In this document: positions 17,197 through 23,322 of the stretch, one piece after another
Layout: each line of letters starts with the position of its first letter
Position numbering within the stretch: position 1 is the stretch's first letter
Made by a program: the position numbers and the translations under genes
From: Bacteroidales bacterium
Lineage (GTDB): Bacteria > Bacteroidota > Bacteroidia > Bacteroidales > WCHB1-69
Reading direction: 5' to 3'
DNA: 40,015 bases
Assembly: GCA_017962275.1 (NCBI GenBank)
Contig: JAGCVQ010000012.1
Span: 1 to 40,015, forward strand
Notes under the pieces: model-generated
Seen by the model: the letters and a program-made list of their open reading frames with translations, nothing else
Databases searched by the model: none
What the model was told of the DNA's origin: nothing

Positions 17197-18081
17197 TTAT
17201 TTGGTGGAGAATTCGAATTCACGGTCTCCCATAGCCACGATGTCGCCGTTTTGGAGTTCCGTTTTTTTAGTCACCCGGATATAGGTGGTCTTATAGGCAC
17301 TCTTGTCTTCTATATACCATTTCCCATTCTCGAAAGTGAGCACTGCCTGCTGTTGTGAGGTGATGCTGAGGTTTTCCGGGTCTGTGTTCTGACGGTTGAG
17401 AACGACCTTGGGGCTTTCGAAATCGCGCTTGGCGGGCACCGCTGTCGTCTCCCCGTCACGAGCAAGGGGTTTCAACGAGCAGAACGGGATGACCACAGGT
17501 TCTGTTTCTTGGGCCGGCTGGTTTTGCTGCACTTGTCGGATGTTGACGGTCTTTTTGTTGACACCGCTGCCCTGATACCCAGGCGACACGAATCGCTCGG
17601 TCTTCTTGGCGGAAGCCCCCTGGTCGGGTTGTTGCACTTTCCCTTCGCTATCTCCGGGGTACACAAAACGTTCCGTCTTCTTGGGCGAGGAACTGCCTTG
17701 GTCGGGAGCTACGAACCGTTCGGTCACTTTCGGACTTGCACCCTGCATCTGCTGGGCGGGGTTGCTGATGACCACTGTTTTTTTCGCATCGTCAGCAGGA
17801 GACGGAGAAGGCGGATTAGGGGCGCCACCCACAGGACGGTGGCATTTGGGGCACACCTGCGTGCCCGGCAGCAGCGGATAGCCGCAGTCGTGCAACGTCA
17901 CGCCGCCGGCAGCCGGTTCGTCGTGACGGGTCTCCATCCGCATGGTCTTCTTGTCATCATCAACAACGTTTTCTCGTGAAGCCACGGGAGCCGCCTGACG
18001 GTTTTCTCTCAACGGCGACCCGCATCTGCTACAGAAAGCGGCGTCGTCGGCATTGTTCAGTCCACAGAATTTACATATCAT
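17197..18081 (-). CDS. Zinc-ribbon protein with repeated KKT motifs and divergent C-terminal FHA domain
   Basis: This is a 294-residue predicted cytoplasmic protein. A four-Cys zinc ribbon (C3, C6, C17, C20) starts it. A second, incomplete ribbon follows (H64/C66...C77, C80). The low-complexity middle (about 40-185) contains six threonines in a repeated context, K-K-T or K-V-T followed by three residues and mostly ending in F, I or M: T46, T102, T120, T136, T161 and T178. Three of these read T-E-R-F-V. This suits a multi-site kinase substrate whose phospho-threonines are read by FHA domains (inference). The C-terminal 80 residues look like an FHA fold (K-V-V-L-N-R; S-I-T-S-Q-Q-Q-A-V-L; T-T-Y-I-R-V; L-Q-N-G-D-I-V-A-M-G), but the Gly-Arg and Ser-x-x-His pThr-binding residues are not conserved. 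It is probably a phospho-regulated adaptor. Confidence 0.85.
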   Translation of the reverse strand: MICKFCGLNNADDAAFCSRCGSPLRENRQAAPVASRENVVDDDKKTMRMETRHDEPAAGGVTLHDCGYPLLPGTQVCPKCHRPVGGAPNPPSPSPADDAKKTVVISNPAQQMQGASPKVTERFVAPDQGSSSPKKTERFVYPGDSEGKVQQPDQGASAKKTERFVSPGYQGSGVNKKTVNIRQVQQNQPAQETEPVVIPFCSLKPLARDGETTAVPAKRDFESPKVVLNRQNTDPENLSITSQQQAVLTFENGKWYIEDKSAYKTTYIRVTKKTELQNGDIVAMGDREFEFSTK

Positions 18082-18089
18082 AGTCGTGT

Positions 18090-18668
18090 CTATTTTATTG
18101 TCACATTGTTAATTACATACTCACGTGCACCGATTCTGTCCTGTACGCTGGAGGATTTCATCTGACGTGTGTCCCCATAAAGGAAACAGTTTTTCCATGT
18201 TGTCGCACCATCGGCGGCGAAGTAAAAAGGAAGGAAAATCGTGCGACTGAAATTGAGGTAGTACTGCTCGTCGCCAAACCAGTAAACCGTAATGGACTTT
18301 CGTGGACGGAGCCGCTGACTGCCATTCGTGTAACGGTTTTGGAAGATGCGCTTGAGCATGTCCACTTCAGAAGCTGCAAGCACCGAGCAACGGTCGATGT
18401 AGTCGAGAAGTTCCTTGGCTTCTTCCCATTCCGTACGGTCAGTGATTTGCACAGCATCGAACACCTTGCCATCCTGGTTCACCCCGCCCCGGATGTAAAT
18501 CACAAATTCGTCCTGATTACCCAGCTGCTTCAGTGCCTCGTCAATTACAGCCGACACATAGCCGCCGTCGGTGTGGTCACCAAGGTTCACGCAGAAGAAC
18601 ACAAATTGTTGTGAACTTGCCGTAAAGCCGGCCATAAGCATCATTATCAATAGTAGAGTCTTTCGCAT
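18090..18668 (-). CDS. Small secreted protein, unknown function
   Basis: This is a 192-residue protein with a signal peptide (MRKTLLLIMMLMAGFTASSQ, cleavage near residue 19). I do not recognise the mature protein. It starts with a hydrophobic strand and an acidic loop (F-V-F-F-C-V-N-L-G-D-H-T-D-G-G), then a helix (V-I-D-E-A-L-K-Q-L) and another strand (E-F-V-I-Y-I-R-G-G). This alternation is loosely like an alpha/beta Rossmann or vWA fold, but no complete MIDAS motif (DxSxS) can be seen. Two internal cysteines (mature part) could form a disulfide. It lies between the barrel gene and the zinc-ribbon/FHA gene, with gaps of 12 and 8 bases. Location in the periplasm is likely, and the role is unknown. 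Confidence 0.7.
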   Translation of the reverse strand: MRKTLLLIMMLMAGFTASSQQFVFFCVNLGDHTDGGYVSAVIDEALKQLGNQDEFVIYIRGGVNQDGKVFDAVQITDRTEWEEAKELLDYIDRCSVLAASEVDMLKRIFQNRYTNGSQRLRPRKSITVYWFGDEQYYLNFSRTIFLPFYFAADGATTWKNCFLYGDTRQMKSSSVQDRIGAREYVINNVTIK

Positions 18669-18680
18669 GACTGTTCAGGT

Positions 18681-20243
18681 TTAGAAGTTGTACAACAATT
18701 TGGCTTGGCATTCGATAAACAGAGGCGGACGGGCGGTGAGATTCCGCAGCGCAGAGTTAAATGTTTCCGAATCAGGGGAGAGGCTGTAGTCGCGAATGTC
18801 GTTAAGCCACACCTGCGGTTTGTCGAGCAGACGGTAACGGCAGCCCACAGAAAGCTCCGCCGACCAGCGTTTGTCGGCAGTGAAGAAGTATTGCGCCCCT
18901 ACACGCACGAGAGCGTCGAGGTGCCAACGAACTGTCGAACGGCTCTTGTCATACAGCCCTTTCACATCGAACCTGCCGAAATCGTAATAGCCGTTCTGGT
19001 CGATAAAGACATTGAAATATTCGGGACCGTATTGTCCTGCATAGCAGGCATCAAAAGAGGCCTTCGAGGCACCGAACAGAAAAGCGCTGCCGCGTACGCC
19101 AACGGCCGCGAACAAGGAGAGGTCGGGAATCACAAAATAGTCGTAACGAAATAGGACAGGCACCGATAACTCCAAACCGTGACATTTCTCCAAAATACTG
19201 TCCAGACAAGTAATGCGGGTATAGGTGTCACCGGAAGCATCCACGGTCTCGCGCGACTCCTGATAGGATTGCAGATAAAGCCGTTGCCAATCAATGTCCA
19301 TCGAGATGCCCGTTTCCAGAGAGACACGGTGGCGGTTGCGGGCGAAAAGTTGCCGCTGATACACCGCCCCGATGTGGAGTGCGCGCTCGCGATAAAACGG
19401 AGAGGAGAAGTAGCGACCATGGTCTGTCGGAGCGGAAACGTTGCTGCCCAGCGCCTGCGCATAGCCCATCTCTATGCCAACGGCGTTCTTCACCGTTGAA
19501 ACGGAAATGGTGTGGTGTTGCAGGGGGAGTGTCTGTGCCTCGAAATCGTAGTTGTAAGTAGCGCAGCTCTTGCCCGACAAACGAGTGTAAACCTCAGTCG
19601 ATAAGGGGAGGACACGTTCGTCAAGGCGGATATATGAGCCGTCGATGTCCTTGACTTTCAAGGTCTTGGGAATATACAACGCTTTGTCGTATTTGATGTA
19701 GTTGGCCGAAATATGCGGATGCATGCGGCGGTCAGGATGCAAGCACTCAATGCGGTTGATTCGGGCCACCTTCGATGTGATATTGTAAACGACATACAAT
19801 ACAAGCGGGGTCACTACCGGTTTGTCATCGCTCGGAACACTGTACTGCTTGGTCATTTCCACCGTGTATTCCATCACGCTGTCCTTCACACCCTGGTAAT
19901 TGATGCGCACGTCCGAAATCCCGAATTGCGTGAACGTGCCCTGCTGCCGTGAGTAGAAATCACAGTAGTTGGCCAGATTGGTGGTGTCCTTGCGGTTGGC
20001 GTTGTTGAACCAGTTGATGTGATCCATATAAACATTGGTGTACTGGCTCTCGAAGAGGTTGCAGAACGTGCTGGACTTCTGTGCATATCGTTCGGTGAGG
20101 TCGGCGTTGGCAAGGTAGGATTCCACCAACTCATACACTTTCTGATTGGCGTCCATCGTCTCCCTGACTGTTTGCGCTGTACAAATGGTGACAGCACAGA
20201 AAGACAACATTAAATAGGCTATTGCTCGGCTCGTCATCCTCAT
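18681..20243 (-). CDS. Predicted outer-membrane beta-barrel protein
   Basis: This 520-residue protein has a signal peptide ending in C-T-A-Q (cleavage near residue 23). The N-terminal domain (about 25-235) is soluble and rich in Tyr and Asn with several short beta segments. From about 240 the sequence shows the alternating pattern of an outer-membrane barrel: V-G-I-E-M-G-Y-A-Q, R-A-L-H-I-G-A-V-Y-Q-R-Q-L-F, V-S-L-E-T-G-I-S-M-D-I, A-L-V-R-V-G-A-Q-Y-F-F-T-A and S-A-E-L-S-V-G-C-R-Y-R-L. The protein ends in F, as outer-membrane proteins often do. The start codon overlaps the stop of the upstream T9SS gene by ATGA, showing translational coupling. A second in-frame ATG lies two codons in. It could anchor or receive the T9SS protein encoded just upstream (inference). 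Confidence 0.75.
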   Translation of the reverse strand: MRMTSRAIAYLMLSFCAVTICTAQTVRETMDANQKVYELVESYLANADLTERYAQKSSTFCNLFESQYTNVYMDHINWFNNANRKDTTNLANYCDFYSRQQGTFTQFGISDVRINYQGVKDSVMEYTVEMTKQYSVPSDDKPVVTPLVLYVVYNITSKVARINRIECLHPDRRMHPHISANYIKYDKALYIPKTLKVKDIDGSYIRLDERVLPLSTEVYTRLSGKSCATYNYDFEAQTLPLQHHTISVSTVKNAVGIEMGYAQALGSNVSAPTDHGRYFSSPFYRERALHIGAVYQRQLFARNRHRVSLETGISMDIDWQRLYLQSYQESRETVDASGDTYTRITCLDSILEKCHGLELSVPVLFRYDYFVIPDLSLFAAVGVRGSAFLFGASKASFDACYAGQYGPEYFNVFIDQNGYYDFGRFDVKGLYDKSRSTVRWHLDALVRVGAQYFFTADKRWSAELSVGCRYRLLDKPQVWLNDIRDYSLSPDSETFNSALRNLTARPPLFIECQAKLLYNF

Positions 20244-21415
20244 AGTGCGCGTAAGATTTTAGTGGTGTGACGTTTTTCGCCGGATTGCACGCTTAAAAGA
20301 TATGCGCCTCCTGGGTAAGTAAACGGGAACTGACGGCGGATGACAGGTTCGGAGCCGAGAATCCATTGGGCCACTGTTCTGCCTGCGATGTCATACAGCG
20401 TGGCCGTGAGTTGCTCCGCTGCCGGATTGTCCACCTGAAGCAGCAGCTTGTCATCTCGCATACAAGCTATTATGTGAAATGATTGATGCTGGTCAATGCC
20501 GGTTGCAGTCTCTTCTCCAAAATAGGACCTGTTCCGGCAAACAACATCGCCATGGAAAAGACAGGTTTCCACCCAGTATTGGAACGAAACCGTGTCAATG
20601 GTATTGTACTGGTAATAGTTGAAATCCCAGGCATCGTCAGCATTTTCCTCGTATGTTTGCTTGTCGGTTAGCCCCCAGCGGTAATGAACTATTCCTGCAG
20701 GATCCTCTATATCGCTGCATACCAGTATATTGGAATTTGATTTTCGAAGGACTTGGGCTCTATCCGGCGATGATTCCTCACACACATGTACAACGAGGGT
20801 AGTGTCGGCGATAATGCAGTGGTGCTCACTATCCACGATTCGCATCCCGACCGTGACCGTACTAAGGCTTTCATCACCGACATTCCAAACAATCGAGGAT
20901 TGATTGGTGCCCATCGGCTGTTCCGGCACAAAATACCACAAATACCAATAACGATCGAAATCGTCGCCGATGGGATAGGAGAAAGTGGCACGCTGTCCGT
21001 GACAGACGAGCGTGTCGCCGGTAATGGCATGCATGGGAAGTGGCGGAATGATGGTTAGGTGAAGTGTCACAACGCTATCGCATCCGTTAGATGCTGGATA
21101 ACGCCCCACTTCGTAGTCACCTGATAACGTGTAAGTCTGCCCTTGATATTCGTAGGAGATGCAAGCCGTGTCATAAAGATTGGTGTGGACGCTGAAGTTG
21201 AAATGGAGTGTCAATATATAAAATGTGTCACGACCCTCCTCATGGGTCTCCAAATGCGTGACAACCGTGTCGCTGTAATACTCGGTACCGAACAAAAAGA
21301 TACTGTCACATGCGATCTCGGACTGATACAACGTATCCGTAGGATTCGCGGAAACCGAAAAGAATGTGGCAAACAGTAAAGAAAGGGTGACGAGTAAACG
21401 ATTATTCATAGGCAA
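20240..21415 (-). CDS. Secreted T9SS type A sorting-domain protein, first gene of the kinase operon
   Basis: This 391-residue protein has a signal peptide (cleavage after S-V-S-A, residue 23). Two short extracellular repeats in the first 125 residues have a C-D-S-(I/V)-(F/V) core, one with the form N-G-C-D-S-V-V-T-L-H-L-T-I, as in the 911-residue protein. A PKD/Ig-like segment (about 128-220) follows. The final about 75 residues have the pattern of a T9SS type A domain: L-L-L-Q-V-D-N-P, L-Y-D-I-A-G-R-T-V, G-G-A-Y-L-L-S-V-Q-S-G and T-K-I-L-R-A-L. Export by type IX secretion to the cell surface is therefore predicted. The gene heads the operon behind a leader of about 150 nt with a -7-like box at 21572-21579, and overlaps the barrel gene by four bases. 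The ligand is unknown. Confidence 0.83.
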   Translation of the reverse strand: MPMNNRLLVTLSLLFATFFSVSANPTDTLYQSEIACDSIFLFGTEYYSDTVVTHLETHEEGRDTFYILTLHFNFSVHTNLYDTACISYEYQGQTYTLSGDYEVGRYPASNGCDSVVTLHLTIIPPLPMHAITGDTLVCHGQRATFSYPIGDDFDRYWYLWYFVPEQPMGTNQSSIVWNVGDESLSTVTVGMRIVDSEHHCIIADTTLVVHVCEESSPDRAQVLRKSNSNILVCSDIEDPAGIVHYRWGLTDKQTYEENADDAWDFNYYQYNTIDTVSFQYWVETCLFHGDVVCRNRSYFGEETATGIDQHQSFHIIACMRDDKLLLQVDNPAAEQLTATLYDIAGRTVAQWILGSEPVIRRQFPFTYPGGAYLLSVQSGEKRHTTKILRAL

Positions 21416-21571
21416 GGATGTTTTGATTAATCACCGGCTGGTTATTTTTCATGAAATATGGGGAGAACATCACACATGACTGAACGACAGACAGTGTTTG
21501 CCTTTTGTCAAAACGTATTTGGTTGATAATTATGTACTTAAGTTTTTCCATAAGGGAGACGAATCAATTTG

Positions 21572-21579
21572 CAAATATA
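21572..21579 (-). promoter_or_regulatory. Candidate -7 box of the kinase/FHA operon
   Basis: The plus strand reads CAAATATA, i.e. TATATTTG on the minus strand, matching TAnnTTTG. The start codon of the first operon gene is at 21415, giving a leader of about 150 nt. A TTTTGC at 21591-21596 is too close (12 bases) to be a standard -33, so the -33 is unresolved. Confidence 0.45.
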
Positions 21580-21627
21580 AAAAAATTATTGCAAAACACC
21601 CGTCTGAACAAAAAAACACACTTTTTT

Positions 21628-21652
21628 TATCACGCTGATTCACAGTGTGATA
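21628..21652. promoter_or_regulatory. Imperfect palindrome upstream of the operon promoter, possible operator
   Basis: Arms TATCACGCTG (21628-21637) and CAGTGTGATA (21643-21652) are inverted repeats with one mismatch around a 5-nt centre. No T-tract follows on either strand, so it is not a typical terminator. It lies about 50 bases upstream of the -7-like box, a plausible site for a dimeric regulator. Confidence 0.4.
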
Positions 21653-21701
21653 ATCAAAGTTATGAATAGAGCAATGTTACTAAACCCTTTTTATATAAGG
21701 G

Positions 21702-21716
21702 AAAGAGCCTCTTTCA
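21702..21716 (-). terminator. Possible weak terminator after the sigma/anti-sigma unit
   Basis: GAAAGAG and CTCTTTC form a perfect 7-bp inverted repeat with a one-base centre, followed on the minus strand by CCCTT...AAGGG pairing and an A/T-rich stretch. There is no clean U-run, so the assignment is weak. Confidence 0.3.
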
Positions 21717-21727
21717 AGGGGATAGGA

Positions 21728-22555
21728 TTATGACCTCATAATTCGCACTTTACCCACTGCCTGGTTTTCGATTCCGTTATAGGCGAACGTGAACTCGTAG
21801 CTATAGACCCCGTCGGGGCAGTTGCCGCCATCCCATGAGTTCCGGTAGTGGTTGCTTTGATAGACAATGCGGCCGCTTTTGTCGCGGATGACAAGATTCG
21901 GGTCTGTATATTGTTCCAGACCCTCGATGACGAAATAATCGTTGACCCCGTCGCCGTTGGGGGTGAACAGGTTGGGAATGCTGAGGTGCGCGGGCTTTGT
22001 CCATTCAACCCCTCCTTCCGTGAGGTTGCGCAACACGGGATCCGCCGCCAGCTGCTTGGCGAGGGTGGAATTCGGGGGAAGCACCTCCTGCCGCACGTTG
22101 GTCTTCGGGACCTCTTTCGTCGCGGGTGCGGGAGCCTGTGTCTCAGCGGGTTGGGCCACACGGTTGCGCGTCTCTACGTTGGCGGGCGGTTCCTCTTCCC
22201 GTTGGGCCGCACGGACGTTCGTCTCTACAGTGGTGGAGGGCTCTTCCTCCTGCGGAGACGTTTCATGCAACGTCTCTACTTCGGGTACATCAGCCTCTTG
22301 GGGTTGTGCCTCAACGGTCTTCTCCGTCACGTTCATCGCCGTAATCTCTTCATTGTTAGACTGATGCCGCATAACACCGAATAACACGCCGCCACTGACG
22401 GCGATAACGGTCGCCGTCACGGCCGCCCATTTCCACGCCGACTTGCGGGGCTGTTGCACGGGCATCTCCGCATCCAGCCGCGCATTTAACCGTTCCCAGA
22501 CCTCCTCCGAAGGCTGTTCGCTGTAATGGTCCAATATATCCTTTATATCTTTCAT
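21728..22555 (-). CDS. Anti-sigma-like membrane protein with gliding-type C-terminal domain
   Basis: This is a 275-residue protein. The cytosolic N-terminus (1-40; D-I-K-D-I-L-D-H-Y-S-E-Q-P-S-E-E-V-W-E-R-L-N-A-R-L) resembles the sigma-binding segment of Bacteroidota anti-sigma factors. One TM helix (about 43-62) follows, then a long Glu/Pro/Thr-rich linker (about 70-185) with repeated V-E-T motifs. The last about 85 residues are a gliding/CHU_C-type domain: I-P-N-L-F-T-P-N-G-D-G-V-N-D-Y-F (193-208), then D-K-S-G-R-I-V-Y-Q-S and S-W-D-G-G...D-G-V-Y-S-Y-E-F. Such domains normally target secreted proteins to T9SS, but here there is no cleavable signal peptide, so the domain should sit in the periplasm tethered to an inner-membrane protein. 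The gene follows an ECF sigma gene. It could be a sensor of T9SS load (inference). Confidence 0.82.
   Translation of the reverse strand: MKDIKDILDHYSEQPSEEVWERLNARLDAEMPVQQPRKSAWKWAAVTATVIAVSGGVLFGVMRHQSNNEEITAMNVTEKTVEAQPQEADVPEVETLHETSPQEEEPSTTVETNVRAAQREEEPPANVETRNRVAQPAETQAPAPATKEVPKTNVRQEVLPPNSTLAKQLAADPVLRNLTEGGVEWTKPAHLSIPNLFTPNGDGVNDYFVIEGLEQYTDPNLVIRDKSGRIVYQSNHYRNSWDGGNCPDGVYSYEFTFAYNGIENQAVGKVRIMRS
22169..22279. repeat. Palindromic repeat copies inside the linker-coding region
   Basis: CGTCTCTAC occurs three times (22169-22177, 22220-22228, 22271-22279). The third is part of a 22-bp near-perfect palindrome, GAGACGTT-TCATGC-AACGTCTC (22255-22276). On the coding strand each GTAGAGACG is read in the same frame as Val-Glu-Thr. 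This looks like a palindromic interspersed repeat tolerated as protein linker. Confidence 0.6.
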
Positions 22556-22557
22556 AT

Positions 22558-22583
22558 TTTGACTTTGACTATTGACTTTGACT
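22558..22583. repeat. Two tandem 13-bp units (7+6) upstream of the anti-sigma-like gene
   Basis: TTTTGACTTTGAC and TATTGACTTTGAC follow each other directly before the start codon at 22553-22555. Each is a TTTTGAC/TATTGAC heptamer plus TTTGAC, related in style to the heptamer arrays. Confidence 0.6.
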
Positions 22584-22584
22584 G

Positions 22585-22653
22585 CCCCACACTGCGCTCC
22601 TTCGTCGCTTGTGTGGGGTTACTGAGCTCTTCGAGCACTTGTCCCTCCGGGAC
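22585..22653. repeat. Three consecutive hairpins between sigma and anti-sigma-like genes
   Basis: Stem 1 pairs CCCCACAC (22585-22592) with GTGTGGGG (22611-22618). Stem 2 is GCTC-TTC-GAGC (22626-22636). Stem 3 is GTCCC-TCC-GGGAC (22641-22653). None is followed by a long T-tract. They fill the 176-base spacer and may be interspersed palindromes or an mRNA processing or attenuation site. Confidence 0.65.
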
Positions 22654-22699
22654 TGCTTAAGGCATATCTTTTAATAATACCATTTCTGTTCGTTACTTT

Positions 22700-22734
22700 C
22701 TTTACTTTTGACTTTGCCTATTGCCTGTTGCCTA
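22700..22734. repeat. Heptamer array at the sigma-factor stop codon (TTGCCTA units)
   Basis: CTTTACT, TTTGACT, TTGCCTA, TTGCCTG and TTGCCTA run head to tail. The last copy contains the stop codon of the sigma gene (22732-22734, TAG on the minus strand). In sense orientation the unit reads TAGGCAA. Confidence 0.75.
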
Positions 22735-23271
22735 TTCCAACTCCGCCAGCATCCATTTCCGGGCCCGCAGGAACGTGACGCGCATGGAATCCTCCTTCGT
22801 GCCGAGTTCCTTGGCGATTTCGGCGAACGAGAAGCCTTCCACGGCTCGCAGGTTGAAGATAACACGCAAAGGCTCAGGCATTTTCTGCATGAGCTCCAGC
22901 ACCCTTCGGGCATCCATCGACGTGGCGATGCGTTCCTCCTCGTTCACTTCCGCCTCCACGTCCAAATCGCACTCCGACACCTCGTGACGGAATTTCCGGA
23001 TGGAACGGTAGTGGCTGATGGCCGCATTCAGCATCACCGAATGCACCCAGGTGGTGAAAGCGCTTTCCCCTTTGAACGAACCGATGCTCTTGAACACCTT
23101 CATGAAACCCTCCATCAGCATATCCTCCGCTTCGCTGTCCGTGTTGGCATACCGCCTGCACACGGCGAACATACTCGGTGCATACCTGTCGTACAGTTTC
23201 CGTTGGCTCAACCGGTTGTTGTTCAAACAGCCGTTGACAATCTCCTCGAGTCCAGAATCTTTTTCCGTCAC
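22732..23271 (-). CDS. ECF-type RNA polymerase sigma factor
   Basis: This is a 179-residue sigma-70 family protein with regions 2 and 4 only, the normal size for an ECF sigma. Region 2 (about 22-90) includes L-Y-D-R-Y-A-P-S-M-F-A-V-C-R-R-Y, the D-S-E-A-E-D-M-L-M-E-G-F-M-K-V-F core and F-T-T-W-V-H-S-V-M-L-N-A-A-I. Region 4 (about 122-178) has L-P/M-P-E-P-L-R-V-I-F-N-L-R, E-G-F-S-F-A-E-I-A-K-E-L-G and S-M-R-V-T-F-L-R-A-R. The following gene encodes a TM protein with an anti-sigma-like N-terminus, so the pair is probably a membrane-signal-controlled sigma/anti-sigma unit. The DUF4837 gene ends 51 bases upstream. A likely target is envelope or T9SS genes (inference), and the promoter motif it recognises is unknown. 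Confidence 0.93.
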   Translation of the reverse strand: MTEKDSGLEEIVNGCLNNNRLSQRKLYDRYAPSMFAVCRRYANTDSEAEDMLMEGFMKVFKSIGSFKGESAFTTWVHSVMLNAAISHYRSIRKFRHEVSECDLDVEAEVNEEERIATSMDARRVLELMQKMPEPLRVIFNLRAVEGFSFAEIAKELGTKEDSMRVTFLRARKWMLAELE

Positions 23272-23322
23272 ATTTCCCTTTGTCGCACGAAACCCGATTT
23301 TCGTTACAAAGAAAATGAAAAA

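Larger units (their letters stand above)
21416..21727. other. 312-bp intergenic regulatory region upstream of the kinase operon
   Basis: No gene is seen here. The region is AT-rich near its centre. It holds a minus-strand TATATTTG box (21572-21579), an imperfect palindrome (21628-21652) and a small inverted repeat (21702-21716) just after the stop codon of the downstream-facing gliding-CTD protein. The latter may end transcription of the sigma/anti-sigma unit. Confidence 0.6.

Noticed and set aside
6942-18081. Type VI secretion regulatory cassette (PpkA, PppA, Fha)
   Set aside because: Kinase, PP2C and FHA genes match the theme, but no tss, vgr or hcp gene is present and all neighbours are envelope or T9SS proteins.
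18090-18668. Secreted vWA (TerY-like) protein
   Set aside because: The strand/helix rhythm is suggestive, but the DxSxS metal site is missing, so I left it as unknown.
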